From Amycolatopsis methanolica 239 (GTDB taxonomy: Bacteria; Actinomycetota; Actinomycetes; Mycobacteriales; Pseudonocardiaceae): 64,000 nucleotides of DNA. The stretch covers positions 4,340,001-4,404,000 of the forward strand of contig NZ_CP009110.1 of NCBI RefSeq assembly GCF_000739085.1, written 5' to 3'. Made by a program: the position numbers and the translations under genes. Below, in pieces: positions 41,901 to 50,353 of the stretch. The notes below the pieces were generated by a model. It had not been told where the DNA came from. It did not search any database and saw only the letters and a program-made list of their open reading frames with translations. Each line of letters opens with the position of its first letter. Position 1 is the first letter of the stretch.

Positions 41901-44453
41901 CTGGCCGACGGTCTGCCGGAGCCCGTTGTGCGGCGGGGCCTCGGTGAGCCACTGCTGCAGCAGCGCGGTGATCACGGCGACGTCGGAGGCCGCGCGCTGC
42001 TGGGCGAGGAAGATGCGGAAGACCGCCTCCTCCAGCTCCGGCGTGCGGTCCAGCCCCTCGACGCCGTAGTGGCCCAGCACGCGGGTCAGGCGGCCCTGGA
42101 AGGTCTCGGACAGCCCGGCTCGCTCGGCGTCGAGGCTCTGCAGGTAGGTGTGGAAGTGCTCGCGCGGGCTGTGCACCCGCGTCTCGGCCTTGGTCTCCTC
42201 GCCTTCCGGCTTGTTGCGGGACAGCTCGGACAGGTCGGCGAAGACCTCCAGCAGCGCGGTCTCGGCGTCCAGCGGCCGCTGCGGCAGCTCGGCGCGCGCG
42301 GCCAGGTACCCGGCCAGCGTGCGGCCGCCGTCGCGCGGGTCGACGTCGAACCCGAGCAGCATGCTGCGCAGGTCGGCCAGGCCGCGCTCGACGCGGTGCG
42401 CGGCGGACAGCCCGTCCGGCTCGGACGGCAGGTCCAGGTCAACCCCGGCGGTCTCCGGGGCGGCGTCGGCGTCGTCGTCGGCGAGAGGTTCCAGCCGCAG
42501 CAGCGCGGCGCCGGTCTCCACCTGGCTGCCGACGGAGACCAGGGACTCCTTGAGCAGCGCCCGGAACGGCGCGCGCAGGACGGTCTCCATCTTCATCGAC
42601 TCGAGCACCAGCACGGGGGCGCCGGCCTCGACCTCGTCGCCGGCGGCGAGCGGCGTGGCGACCACCAGCGCCGGGGCGGGCGAGCGGACGACGCCGCCCT
42701 CGTCGCGGCTGATCCGGTGGGTCACGCCGTCGACCTCGACCAGGTGGATCGGCCCGTGCGTGCCGGTCACCAGCCGGAAGCGGTGGCCGTTGACGTGGAT
42801 CTGGCCGGTGTGCGAGTCGTAGCGCTCCAGCTCGGCGTCGACGGTCTGCACGTCGTCGCCCGTCACGAAGCCGATCCGGTAGCGGCCCGGCCCGGTCTGG
42901 GCGACGGTGAGGCGGTAGCTCGCGCCGCGCAGCTTCAGGTCGATCGGGCGGCCGACCTCGTGCTGGACCTGGGGGCGCCCGCCGTGCGCGGTGGACAGCA
43001 GGCGCTGCAGCTCGACCTGCTTCTCGTCCTGGTAGGCCTCGATCGCGGCGGTGGCCAGCGCGATGCCGGAGTGCGCGTGCGACACCAGGCGGCCCTGCGC
43101 GCGGACCCGGTCGATCCAGCCGGTGTCGGCGCTCGCGTCGATCACCTCGGGCTGACCGAGCAGGTCCAGGACGAAGCTCTTGTTGGTGGTGCCGCCCTCG
43201 ATGAGCACGGTGGTCTCGCGCATGGCGCGGCGCAGGCGGGAGAGCGCCTCGTCGCGGTCGCGGCCGTAGGCGATGATCTTGGCGATCATCGAGTCGAAGT
43301 CGGCGGGGATCGTGTCGCCCTCGCTGACGCCGGTGTCGACGCGGATGCCCGGGCCTGCCGGGAGGTCGAGCAGCGCGATGCGACCGGGGGCGGGCGCGAA
43401 GTCGCGGTCCGGGTCCTCGGCGTTGAGCCGGGCCTCGATGGCGTGGCCCAGCTCGGCGGGCGGGGCGCCCTCCAGCTTGCCGCCGGACGCGACGTGCAGC
43501 TGGGCTTTGACCAGGTCCATGCCGGTGGTGGCCTCGGTGATCGGGTGCTCGACCTGCAGCCGGGTGTTCACCTCGAGGAAGGCGAACAGCTTCTCGCCGG
43601 GGTGGTAGAGGAACTCCACGGTGGCGGCGCCGCGGTAGCCGACCGCGACGGCGAGCCGCTCGGCGGAGGCTTTCAGCTCGGCCACCTGCTCCGGCGCGAG
43701 CACCGGCGAGGCGGACTCCTCGATGATCTTCTGGTTGCGGCGCTGCACGGAGCAGTCCCGCACGCCCAGCGCCCACGCGGTGCCCTGGCCGTCGGCGATG
43801 ACCTGGACCTCGACGTGCCGGGCGCCGGTGACCAGGCGCTCCAGGAACACGACACCGCTGCCGAAGGCGCGCGCGGCCTCCTGGCTGGTGCGCTCGTAGG
43901 CGTCCCGCAGCTCGTCGGCGTCGTTGACGACCCGGATGCCGCGGCCGCCGCCGCCCGCGGTGGCCTTGAGCATGAGGGGGTAGCCGATCTGCTCGGCGGA
44001 GCGCAACGCGGCGTCGAGGTCCTCGACCGGCCCGCGGCTCCACGGCGCGACGGGCACGCCCACCTCTTCGGCGATCAGCTTGGCGCCGATCTTGTCCCCC
44101 AGTTTGCGCATCGCCTCCGGGTTCGGGCCGATGAAGGTGACCCCGAGCTTTTCGCACAGCTCGGCGAAGGCCGGGTCCTCGGCGACGAAGCCCCAGCCGA
44201 CCCAGGCGGCGTCGGCCTTCGTCTCGGTCAGCGCGCGTTCCAGGACGGCGAGGTCGAGGTAGGGGCGGTTCGCCGCGGCGCCCAGGTTGTAGGCGATGTC
44301 GGCTTCCCGCACGAAGGTGGCGTTGCGGTCCACGTCGGTGTAGAGGGCCACCGTCTCGATGCGCGGCCCGCCCTCCGCGTTGAGCTCACCGACGGCGTGG
44401 ATGAGCCGCATCGCGGCTTCTCCCCGGTTGACGATCGCGACACGACTGAACAC
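38967..44453 (-). CDS. Single-chain acyl-CoA (acetyl-CoA) carboxylase, 1,828 aa
   Basis: The start is GTG 44453 (FSRVAIVNRGEAAMRLI). The domains in order are a biotin carboxylase (about 1-450, with KATAGGGGRGIR and EVNTRLQVEHPITE), a biotin carrier domain with the biotinyl-lysine in ESMKMET at about residue 620, a long central region (about 660-1230) and the two carboxyltransferase halves (about 1250-1810, with GGYDRVMGPNG and GANLSGFDGSPESM-like sequence). This all-in-one order is like eukaryotic acetyl-CoA carboxylases and unlike the separate subunits usual in bacteria. It should make malonyl-CoA or a related extender. No frameshift is seen along 5.5 kb. Confidence 0.9.
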   Translation of the reverse strand: MFSRVAIVNRGEAAMRLIHAVGELNAEGGPRIETVALYTDVDRNATFVREADIAYNLGAAANRPYLDLAVLERALTETKADAAWVGWGFVAEDPAFAELCEKLGVTFIGPNPEAMRKLGDKIGAKLIAEEVGVPVAPWSRGPVEDLDAALRSAEQIGYPLMLKATAGGGGRGIRVVNDADELRDAYERTSQEAARAFGSGVVFLERLVTGARHVEVQVIADGQGTAWALGVRDCSVQRRNQKIIEESASPVLAPEQVAELKASAERLAVAVGYRGAATVEFLYHPGEKLFAFLEVNTRLQVEHPITEATTGMDLVKAQLHVASGGKLEGAPPAELGHAIEARLNAEDPDRDFAPAPGRIALLDLPAGPGIRVDTGVSEGDTIPADFDSMIAKIIAYGRDRDEALSRLRRAMRETTVLIEGGTTNKSFVLDLLGQPEVIDASADTGWIDRVRAQGRLVSHAHSGIALATAAIEAYQDEKQVELQRLLSTAHGGRPQVQHEVGRPIDLKLRGASYRLTVAQTGPGRYRIGFVTGDDVQTVDAELERYDSHTGQIHVNGHRFRLVTGTHGPIHLVEVDGVTHRISRDEGGVVRSPAPALVVATPLAAGDEVEAGAPVLVLESMKMETVLRAPFRALLKESLVSVGSQVETGAALLRLEPLADDDADAAPETAGVDLDLPSEPDGLSAAHRVERGLADLRSMLLGFDVDPRDGGRTLAGYLAARAELPQRPLDAETALLEVFADLSELSRNKPEGEETKAETRVHSPREHFHTYLQSLDAERAGLSETFQGRLTRVLGHYGVEGLDRTPELEEAVFRIFLAQQRAASDVAVITALLQQWLTEAPPHNGLRQTVGQALEHLIRATQLRFPVVGDLARSLVFRWFAQPLLRRTRAEVYTKVRRHLSYLDANPEAPDRERRIAEMVASPEPLVRLLGQRIGRPGLDPGPLLEVLSRRYYREHGLEGVETGTAGGHAFVTAGYDLDGQRQRLIATVANFDGLADAVRTVGEVAAKAEPGALVADIYLTWTGQPAEADLMAAELREVLSRVALPSNLRRLTTTVAGRSGSAMHHHFTFRPSSAGLAEERLIRGLHPLIGQRLQLRRLQNFDLTRLPSADEDVYLVRCVAPKNPSDERLVAMAQVRDLTPLRDDEGRILALPAVEGALGACLDAIRKVQAQRPAKKRLDTNRIFLYVWPPSDLTAEDLNTVAQRVVPTTAGAGVEEVLFLGRQRDKETGELRPIAVRVTYDVATGVRLTITDPPTELIQPLDDYGQKVLRARRRGTVYPYELTGMLAGEGGSFTEYDLDDAGALVPVERERGLNKAGIVAGVATTPTERYPEGVTRVVLLGDPTKALGALSEPECARVIAALDLAERLRVPVEWYALSAGARIAMDSGTENMDWIAAALRRIVQFTQDGGEINIVVAGINVGAQPYWNAEATMLMHTKGILVMTPDSAMVLTGKQSLDFSGGVSAEDNFGIGGYDRVMGPNGQAQYWAPNLGAAHGVLMTHYDHTYVLPGETGPRRATTTDPVDRDVCDYPHAIVGSDFTTVGQIFSRETNPDRKKPFDIRTVMRALADQDHAILERWAGMADAETAVVQDVHLGGIPVCLLGIESRSVPRRGFPPTDGPDTYTAGTLFPRSSKKAARAINAASGNRPLVVLANLSGFDGSPESMRKLQLEYGAEIGRAIVNFRGPIVFCVISRYHGGAFVVFSKTLNPNMTVLAVDGSYASVLGGAPAAAVVFAQEVNSRTANDPRVSELEARIAAADSASRAALVTQLADVRASVRAEKLGEVAAEFDGVHSIQRAQRVGSVDAIIRPEELRPQIIAAVERGLARA

Positions 44454-44698
44454 CGAATCGAGCCTCACAAGTTGTGGTGGTTGGACTGCGCGGCCTCCCC
44501 TGGCCGCTGGTCCAGCATCGCGCGTACCCACCGGTAGTGTGATCGTCGCACCCGCACCGTGCCGACGGCGGTTTTTTGTCGGAACCCTCCAAAGGACCGC
44601 TCTGACCCGGGACTATGCCCACGGCTCGTGCACACGCGGGACCGCGCGGATCGTGAGAGCCTGGTCACTCGCCCTTGTAGAAGACGACCAACGGCCGG

Positions 44699-45307
44699 CT
44701 AGCCGCGGCGGCGCACCGGGAGGCGCAGGTGCAGCACACCGTCGCCCTGGATGACCACGTCGGGGTCGCCCAGCATCAGGTTGCCGTCGGCCAGCGCGCC
44801 GAAGTACGGCTTCCCCCGGCCGAAGACGACCGGCACGACGTCGATCGCCACGTGGTCGATGAGCCCGAGCGCCAGCGCCTGCCCGCCGACGTCGCCCGCG
44901 CCCACTCCGATTTCGCCGTCGCCGGCCAGTTCCCGCGCTCGCGCGATCCCCTCCTCCACCGAGCCGGCGAAGTGGTAGGTCGCCTCCGGGTGCCAGCCCG
45001 CGGGCCGCGGCCGGTGCGACACGACCACGACGTGCTCGCTCGCCGGCGGATGACCCTCCCAGCCGTTGGTCAGGTCGAATTGGTGCCGCCCGACGACCAG
45101 GACCTTTTGGCGCGACCCCATGCCGCGCACGTACTCGGCGGAGGCCGCCGAGACCCGGAACGGCGAACCGTGGATGTCGGGGTGGTCCTCGCCGACGAGC
45201 GGGTGGTCGCCGTTGAAGTACCAGTCGTGGAGCGGTCCGACGTCGTCGTTGTCGTCGGCGATGTAGCCGTCCAGCGAAGCCACCGCGTGCAGGTAGGTCG
45301 TCCCCAT
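44699..45307 (-). CDS. Dihydrofolate reductase-like (RibD C-terminal) protein
   Basis: The 202-aa product from ATG 45307 (TTYLHAVASLDGYIADDND) is a RibD-C/DHFR-fold reductase, with VVGRHQFDLTNGWEGHPP in the NADPH region and the C-terminal GLIDHVAIDVVPVVFGRG. Stand-alone proteins of this fold are mostly of unknown substrate. It lies downstream of the gentisate operon on the same strand, separated by a terminator-like hairpin. GGGAGGAG precedes the start. Confidence 0.8.
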   Translation of the reverse strand: MGTTYLHAVASLDGYIADDNDDVGPLHDWYFNGDHPLVGEDHPDIHGSPFRVSAASAEYVRGMGSRQKVLVVGRHQFDLTNGWEGHPPASEHVVVVSHRPRPAGWHPEATYHFAGSVEEGIARARELAGDGEIGVGAGDVGGQALALGLIDHVAIDVVPVVFGRGKPYFGALADGNLMLGDPDVVIQGDGVLHLRLPVRRRG

Positions 45308-45367
45308 CGCCGCTCCTCCCAGGGGGACCAGCGTCCCCCAGGGGCCGTGCGCGCGCAACCGCCCCGG

Positions 45368-45396
45368 CGGGGCACCCCGCCCGGCGAGGTGCCCCG
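45368..45396 (-). terminator. Hairpin after the gentisate operon
   Basis: The arms CGGGGCACC and GGTGCCCCG (9 bp, perfect) enclose an 11-base loop, 8 bp beyond the last operon gene. A second smaller hairpin (GGGGGAC/GTCCCCC) lies at 45322-45339. Confidence 0.6.
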
Positions 45397-45404
45397 TCAC
45401 GGCC

Positions 45405-46577
45405 TCACGGCTGGTAGAGCCAGTCGGTCCAGCGGTAGTCGTCCAGGCGGCGTTCGGTCAGGTACTGGTTGCGCAGCAGCCGGGCCAGGCCGTCGCAGTG
45501 CCAGAGCTCGCCCCAGACCCGGGCGCTGGACTGCACGCGCGCGGTCCGCGCCGTGCGGGCCTGCTCGTACGACGCGAGCGCGGCCGGCCAGTCCAGCGCG
45601 GCGGCGGCCTGCTGCTTGGCGACCTCGCCGGCGAGGCTGTGCGCGTCCTCCAGCGCCTGGCACGCCCCCTGCGCGAGGTACTGCAGCATCGGGTGCGCCG
45701 CGTCGCCGGTCAGCGCCAGCCGTCCGTCGACCCAGCGCGGCACCGGCAACCGGTCGTACATCGGCCACCGTCGGTCCCGCCACAGCCAAGCCAGACCGCG
45801 CCGCACCGCGTCGCAGGTGTCCTCGAACGCCGCGTCCAGCTCGTCCGGGCCGCCCCATTCGCTCTCGCCGCGCTCGTACGCCGGCGAGGCGAACACCGCG
45901 ACCGTGTTGAGCAACTCCCCACCACGCAACGGGTACTGTACGAGGTGGCACTTCGGTCCGAAGTGGACGACCACGTCGGTGAGCACGTCGTCGTCGAGTC
46001 CGGTCACCTCGGACACCGGGCGGGTGCCGCGGTAGGCGACGTAACCGGAGCACACGGGCTGGTCGTCGGACAGCCGCGACCGCAGCGACGACCACAGCCC
46101 GTCGGCGGCCAGGGCGGCGCCCGCCGCGAACTCCCGCTCCCCCGCCCGCACCCGCACACCGCCGGGCCGCACCTCGATTTCGTCGGCCTGGTGATCGGCC
46201 AGCAACTCGACCCCGGCATCCCGGCAGGCGTCGTGCAGGATCGTCAGCAGGTCGCTGCGGTGGATCACCACGTACGGCGCGCCGTAGCGCTCGACGAACC
46301 CCCGCCCGAGGTCGAGCGAGGTCAGCTCGGCGCCGTCGAGCGCGTCCTTGAGCACCAGCCGCCGCGGCAGCACCCCGCGCGCGACCACCTCGTCCAGCAG
46401 GCCCCACTCGCGCAGGATCCGGGTCGCGTTGGGGGCCAGCTGCAGCCCCGCGCCCACCTCGGCGAACGCGGGGGCCCGCTCCAGCACGCGGACCCGCTGC
46501 CCGGTCGCGGCGAGGGCGAGGGCGTTGGCGAGCCCGCCGATCCCGCCGCCGACCACGACCACATCGGTGTCGGTCAT
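45405..46577 (-). CDS. 3-hydroxybenzoate 6-hydroxylase-type FAD monooxygenase
   Basis: The 390-residue product is a class A flavoprotein hydroxylase. It has GGGIGG at about 10-15, the AADGLWSSLR (DG) motif near 157 and GDAAHPMLQYLAQGACQALE near 287. The neighbouring genes encode the complete gentisate ring-cleavage route, so conversion of 3-hydroxybenzoate to gentisate is the best reading; salicylate 5-hydroxylation is a less likely option. It is the last of four genes on the minus strand, 9 bp after the isomerase gene. Confidence 0.87.
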   Translation of the reverse strand: MTDTDVVVVGGGIGGLANALALAATGQRVRVLERAPAFAEVGAGLQLAPNATRILREWGLLDEVVARGVLPRRLVLKDALDGAELTSLDLGRGFVERYGAPYVVIHRSDLLTILHDACRDAGVELLADHQADEIEVRPGGVRVRAGEREFAAGAALAADGLWSSLRSRLSDDQPVCSGYVAYRGTRPVSEVTGLDDDVLTDVVVHFGPKCHLVQYPLRGGELLNTVAVFASPAYERGESEWGGPDELDAAFEDTCDAVRRGLAWLWRDRRWPMYDRLPVPRWVDGRLALTGDAAHPMLQYLAQGACQALEDAHSLAGEVAKQQAAAALDWPAALASYEQARTARTARVQSSARVWGELWHCDGLARLLRNQYLTERRLDDYRWTDWLYQP

Positions 46578-46586
46578 GTCTTCCTC

Positions 46587-47168
46587 CTACAGCCAGGGGC
46601 CGAGTTCGGGGGCCTGGTACGCGCGTCCGGTGAGCCAACGCGCGAGAGCGGGGCCGTGGCCCTGCGCGGTCCGCCGCCGCAGCGCGTCGGCGATCAGCGC
46701 CTCGACCAGGTCGGCCGGCAGGTCCTCGAACCCGACGCCGCAGTCGAGGTCGACGGCGTGCACGGCGACCTCGCGGGTGCGCATCCAGACGATCTCGGTG
46801 GCGGGCACGGTCCGGCCCTGCGCGGTGACCACCTCGTTGGCCCAGGCGTCCGCGGGCAGCGCCGCCACGTCGGCGGCCAGCGCGTCGGCCGAGTCGTGTA
46901 CCAGCCGCCGCAGTTCGGGCACGGGCAGCTTCGCGCCCGCCTCGATCTCCGCGGCGCGGTGCTCGGCGCTTTCGTACATCCGCGACTCGACCCCGGTGCG
47001 GGCCCAGCTCAGCAGTCGCCGCAGCGCTTCGGCGTTGTAGTGCAGGTGCGCCACGAGGTGGCGGCGGGTCCAGCCGGGCAGCAGCGTCGGCGCGTCGAAC
47101 GCGTCGCCGGGCAGCTCGTCGATCGCCCGGAGCACGAGCCGGGTGCCGTCGTCCATCCAGTCACTCAT
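46587..47168 (-). CDS. Maleylpyruvate isomerase, mycothiol-dependent type
   Basis: The 193-aa product has the four-helix N-terminal domain of mycothiol-dependent isomerases (LLPGWTRRHLVAHLHYNAEA) with metal-binding His/Glu positions and EVAVHAVDLD later (about 131-140). It converts maleylpyruvate, the gentisate ring-cleavage product, to fumarylpyruvate using mycothiol. This fits an actinobacterial host. Its start overlaps the upstream hydrolase stop by 8 bp. Confidence 0.85.
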   Translation of the reverse strand: MSDWMDDGTRLVLRAIDELPGDAFDAPTLLPGWTRRHLVAHLHYNAEALRRLLSWARTGVESRMYESAEHRAAEIEAGAKLPVPELRRLVHDSADALAADVAALPADAWANEVVTAQGRTVPATEIVWMRTREVAVHAVDLDCGVGFEDLPADLVEALIADALRRRTAQGHGPALARWLTGRAYQAPELGPWL

Positions 47169-47988
47169 CGCGGGCCACGTTCTCCAGCCTGCCCAGTCCG
47201 CTGATCTCGGTGACCAGCCGGGCGCCGTGGGACAGGTACCGCGGTGGTTTCCGCGCGTGACCGACGCCGCCGGGGGTGCCGGTGGCGATGACGTCGCCGG
47301 GCCGCAGCGTGAGGATCGTGGAGGCGTAGCGGACCAGCTGGACCGGGTCGAACACCAGGTCGCCGGTGTTCGCCTTCTGCACCTGCTCGCCGTCGACCTC
47401 GCAGCTCAGCTCCAGCGCGGGTGTGGCGCCGCCGGGCAGCTCGTCCGGGGTCACCAGGTACGGGCCGAACGGTGTGGTGCCCTCGAACGTCTTGCCCTGC
47501 AACCACATCGGCGACCGGTACTGCCAGTCGCGGGTGGTGACGTCGTTGAGGACGCTGAACCCGGCGATCGCCGCGGCCGCCTCGGTCTCGCTCGCGCGGC
47601 GCACGGTGGCGCCGACGACGAGCGCCAGCTCGGCCTCCCAGTCGACCGCGTCCGACTCGGGCGGCAGCGCGATCGGGTCGGCCGGGCCGACGAGCGCCTC
47701 CGGGTACTTGGCGAACAGCGTCGGGTACCGCGGCAGTTCGCGGCCCATCTCCAGGATGTGGTTGCGGTAGTTCAGGCCGACGCACAGGATCTTGCCCGGC
47801 CGCGGCACGACCGGGGCGAGGTCGGCGCCGGCGAGCGGCCGCTCCGGGGTCACCGCCGCGGCCTGTTCACGCCAGTCCTCCTGGGCCAGGAACGCGCCGA
47901 CGTCGGGCGCGCCGAGCTCGGCGTAGCGCTCACCCTCGACGCGGATCGCGCGTGTGCCTTCGGCGGTGCGCAGGGTCGCGAGCTTCAC
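47161..47988 (-). CDS. Fumarylpyruvate hydrolase (FAH family)
   Basis: The 275-aa product from GTG 47988 is a fumarylacetoacetate-hydrolase-family protein. It has KILCVGLNYRNHILEMG (about 85-100), the metal ligands in DWEAELALVVG (about 135) and DVTTRDWQ, and GTPGGVG near 240. It splits fumarylpyruvate to fumarate and pyruvate, the last step of the gentisate route. It overlaps the dioxygenase stop by 4 bp. The function is inferred from family and operon. Confidence 0.87.
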   Translation of the reverse strand: MKLATLRTAEGTRAIRVEGERYAELGAPDVGAFLAQEDWREQAAAVTPERPLAGADLAPVVPRPGKILCVGLNYRNHILEMGRELPRYPTLFAKYPEALVGPADPIALPPESDAVDWEAELALVVGATVRRASETEAAAAIAGFSVLNDVTTRDWQYRSPMWLQGKTFEGTTPFGPYLVTPDELPGGATPALELSCEVDGEQVQKANTGDLVFDPVQLVRYASTILTLRPGDVIATGTPGGVGHARKPPRYLSHGARLVTEISGLGRLENVARDE

Positions 47989-49058
47989 CGCTGTCCTCCC
48001 ACCCGCACGCGGTCGGCGTGCAGCCGCTCGAAGATCGGGGTGTCGCTGAACCGGAACAGGTCCAGCTGCGTCGCGGCGGCCAGGGTCACCTCGGCCCAGG
48101 ACGGCACGACGAACAGGTCGCCGTGGTCGACGGTCCACTCCGCCTCGCCGACGCGGACCGTGCCGGAGCCCTGGAAGACCTGCCACACGGCCGAGCCGAC
48201 CTCCTGGCGCGGCGCGGTCTCGGCGCCGGCGCGCAGCCGGTGGAACTCGGCGCGGATGGTCGGCATGACGTCGCCACCGGTGGTCGGGTTGGTGAAGCGG
48301 ACCGCGGCGTGACCGGGCTCGACCACGCCCGGGTGGCCCTCATCCTCGAGTGCGAGCTGGTCGGTCAGCGCGGCGTCGGTGTGCTCCCAGCGGTAGGCGG
48401 CGATCGGCGAGTTCATCGCGGGCGCGGTCTGCGACAGCGGGCGCAGGCCGGGGTGGGCCCACAGCCGCTCGGCGCGGGAGCGCTCCGGGGTTTCGGTGCT
48501 GGACACCTGCTCGGGGCCGAACTCGAAGAAGGCCGAGCCGGTGTAGTGCACGAACGGGATGTCCAGGCCGTCGATCCAGGCCATCGGTTCGCTGGAGGTG
48601 TTGTGGTGGCCGTGGAAGTGCCACCCGGGGGTGAGCAGGAAGTCGCCGCGGCGCATGGCCACCGGGTCGCCGTTCACGACGGTCCAGACGCCTTCGCCCT
48701 CGACGACGAACCGGAACGCGTTCTGCGTGTGCCGGTGCTCGGGCGCGTTCTCGCCGGGGCGGAGGTACTGGATCGCGGCCCACAGGGTCGGCGTCGCGTA
48801 CGGCGCGCCGCCGAGGCCCGGGTTGGCCAGCGCGATGGCGCGCCGCTCCCCGCCTCGGCCGACCGGCACCAGCTCGCCGGCCTTCTCCGCCAGCGGCAGC
48901 AGGGTCTTCCAGCGCCAGGCGTGCGGGCGCATCGCCGGGGACGGGCTCATCGGCATCAGGTCGCCGATCTCGGTCCACAGTGGAACGAGCAGTTCCTCCG
49001 CGAACCCCCGGTACAGCTCGTCGAGCTCGGGGGACGGATCGGGCTGGTTGGCGGTCAT
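47985..49058 (-). CDS. Gentisate 1,2-dioxygenase
   Basis: The 357-residue product is a bicupin. The N-terminal cupin carries the Fe(II) ligands in PEHRHTQNAFRFVVEG (H-x-H at about 108-110) and the third His in TPGWHFHGHHN (about 145-150). The second cupin (about 270-345) lacks that set. It opens the gentisate ring to maleylpyruvate. It is the first gene of the four-gene operon and diverges from the IclR gene with 82 bp between. Confidence 0.9.
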   Translation of the reverse strand: MTANQPDPSPELDELYRGFAEELLVPLWTEIGDLMPMSPSPAMRPHAWRWKTLLPLAEKAGELVPVGRGGERRAIALANPGLGGAPYATPTLWAAIQYLRPGENAPEHRHTQNAFRFVVEGEGVWTVVNGDPVAMRRGDFLLTPGWHFHGHHNTSSEPMAWIDGLDIPFVHYTGSAFFEFGPEQVSSTETPERSRAERLWAHPGLRPLSQTAPAMNSPIAAYRWEHTDAALTDQLALEDEGHPGVVEPGHAAVRFTNPTTGGDVMPTIRAEFHRLRAGAETAPRQEVGSAVWQVFQGSGTVRVGEAEWTVDHGDLFVVPSWAEVTLAAATQLDLFRFSDTPIFERLHADRVRVGGQR

Positions 49059-49117
49059 CGCCTGGCCACTCCTTCCTTGGGACGGCGGGTCGAGGAGGAC
49101 GCTAGGCGATGTTCTGC

Positions 49118-49141
49118 CAGCAGGGATCTAGAATTCTGCTG
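49118..49141. promoter_or_regulatory. Inverted repeat between gentisate operon and iclR gene
   Basis: The arms CAGCAG (49118-49123) and CTGCTG (49136-49141) enclose a 12-base AT-richer centre with TCTAGA and GAATTC. TTCTGC also occurs as a direct repeat at 49112 and 49134. The right arm reaches the IclR start codon. It is a plausible site for the divergently encoded IclR regulator. Confidence 0.45.
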
Positions 49142-49875
49142 TGAAGAACAAGCCGTCGTACGCGATCGACTCGGTCGACCACGCGCTCCACCTGGCCACG
49201 GTGCTGCAGCAGGAGGGGCCGATGGGGGTGTCGGAAGCGGCCGCGCGGCTGGGGGTGTCCCGCTCGACGGCGCACCGGCTGTTGCAGATGCTGGTGTACC
49301 GGGACTTCGCCGAGCAGGGCCCGGACCGCCGCTACCAGGCCGGGCCGGTGCTGCGGCCCGCGGATCCGGCCGGCGCGCCGGTGGCGTTGCTGCGCCAGGC
49401 GGCGATGCCCCACCTGCGCGCACTGGTGGCGCGGGTGGGGGAAACGGTGAACCTGCAGGTCCTGGCGGGCACGGAGGCGCGGTTCGTGGCGTCGGTGGAG
49501 TGCGACCAGATCCTGCGGGTGGGTGACCGGGCCGGGCGGGTGCTGCCCGCGCACCGCGTGTCCGGCGGCAAGACGTTGCTGGCCGCGCTGCCGCCGGCCG
49601 AGCTGACGCGCCGGTACGCCGGGACTGACGTGGACCTGGTCCGCCTGCGGCGTGAGCTGGGCCTGGTGCGGCGGCGCGGCTTCGCGGTCAACGACCAGCT
49701 GACGGAGACCGGACTGACCGCGGTCGGGGTGGCGATCCCGTGGCCCGGCGGGGCCGAGCCCGCCGCCGCGTTGTCGGTGGCCCTGCCGTCGGCCCGGTTC
49801 GACCACGACCTGCTGCCCACGTGGGTCGGCGCGCTGTCGGCGGCGGCGACGGCGATCGCGCACGACCTGGGCTGA
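49141..49875 (+). CDS. IclR-family regulator of the gentisate operon
   Basis: The 244-aa product starts at GTG 49141. The winged helix is at about 8-65 (MGVSEAAARLGVSRSTAHRL) and the effector domain at about 80-244 (VGETVNLQVL, LPAHRVSGGKTLLAAL). It is divergent from the gentisate dioxygenase gene. IclR proteins in this position usually respond to the aromatic substrate or gentisate. The start has no clear Shine-Dalgarno sequence and may be leaderless. Confidence 0.87.
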   Translation: MKNKPSYAIDSVDHALHLATVLQQEGPMGVSEAAARLGVSRSTAHRLLQMLVYRDFAEQGPDRRYQAGPVLRPADPAGAPVALLRQAAMPHLRALVARVGETVNLQVLAGTEARFVASVECDQILRVGDRAGRVLPAHRVSGGKTLLAALPPAELTRRYAGTDVDLVRLRRELGLVRRRGFAVNDQLTETGLTAVGVAIPWPGGAEPAAALSVALPSARFDHDLLPTWVGALSAAATAIAHDLG

Positions 49876-49878
49876 GGG

Positions 49879-50290
49879 TCAGCTTGCCCGCGGGATCGCG
49901 GGGATCGCCTCGACCTCGACGACGTACTGCGGCGCGGCCAGTGCCGCGACCACGGCCAGCGACTGCGCCGGGAAGTCGTCGCCGGGGAAACCAGAGCTTG
50001 AACGCTTCGGCCTGCGCCGCGCGGTATCCGTCGAGGTGCTCCACCCCGGCGACGAGCGTCAGCAGCTTCACCAGGTGTTCCGGACCACCACCGGCGGCGG
50101 ACAGCAGCGCCTCCAGGTTGGCGAAGATCTGCTCGCCCTGCGCCCGCGCGTCCGGCCCCGCGAGCGTGCCGTCCGGCCGGACGCCGAGCTGCCCGGCGAG
50201 GTAGACGATCTCGTGCCCCTCGGGCACGGACGCGAGGTGGCTGTAGCGCCCGGCGGGCGACGCGACGGTGTCGGGGTTCCAGCGGTTCAC
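49879..50290 (-). pseudogene. RidA-family protein gene with one-base frameshift
   Basis: ATG 50290 begins MNRWNPDTVASPAGRYSHLA and the protein follows the RidA pattern to EAFKLWF. An extra C in CCCC near 49988 then shifts the frame. In the other frame the normal end continues GDDFPAQSLAVVAALAAPQY, then VVEVEAIPAIPRAS and TGA at 49881-49879. One base would restore a protein of about 136 residues. RidA proteins hydrolyse reactive enamines or imines. The lesion could be a sequencing error. Confidence 0.78.
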
Positions 50291-50301
50291 CCCCCGCCAT
50301 G

Positions 50302-50342
50302 GTCCACCCCGGACGGGTGCGCGGCACCCGTCCGGGGTGGAC
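50302..50342 (-). terminator. Very strong hairpin terminator after the LPMO gene
   Basis: Arms of 18 bp pair perfectly (GTCCACCCCGGACGGGTG with its complement at 50325-50342) around a 4-5 base loop. It lies between the LPMO stop and the RidA gene start, both on the minus strand. Confidence 0.85.
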
Positions 50343-50353
50343 AGACGTGGTGA

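Noticed and set aside
39057-44537. Open frame of 1,826 codons on the plus strand
   Set aside because: It is the exact antisense of the acyl-CoA carboxylase gene, has Arg/Val/Gly-biased nonsense composition and no domain. High-GC genes often leave the opposite strand open.
44560-44600. T6 run with CCGAC/GTCGG arms as a terminator
   Set aside because: The stem has only 5 bp and a long loop, and it lies upstream of the carboxylase start, where no transcript is expected to end.
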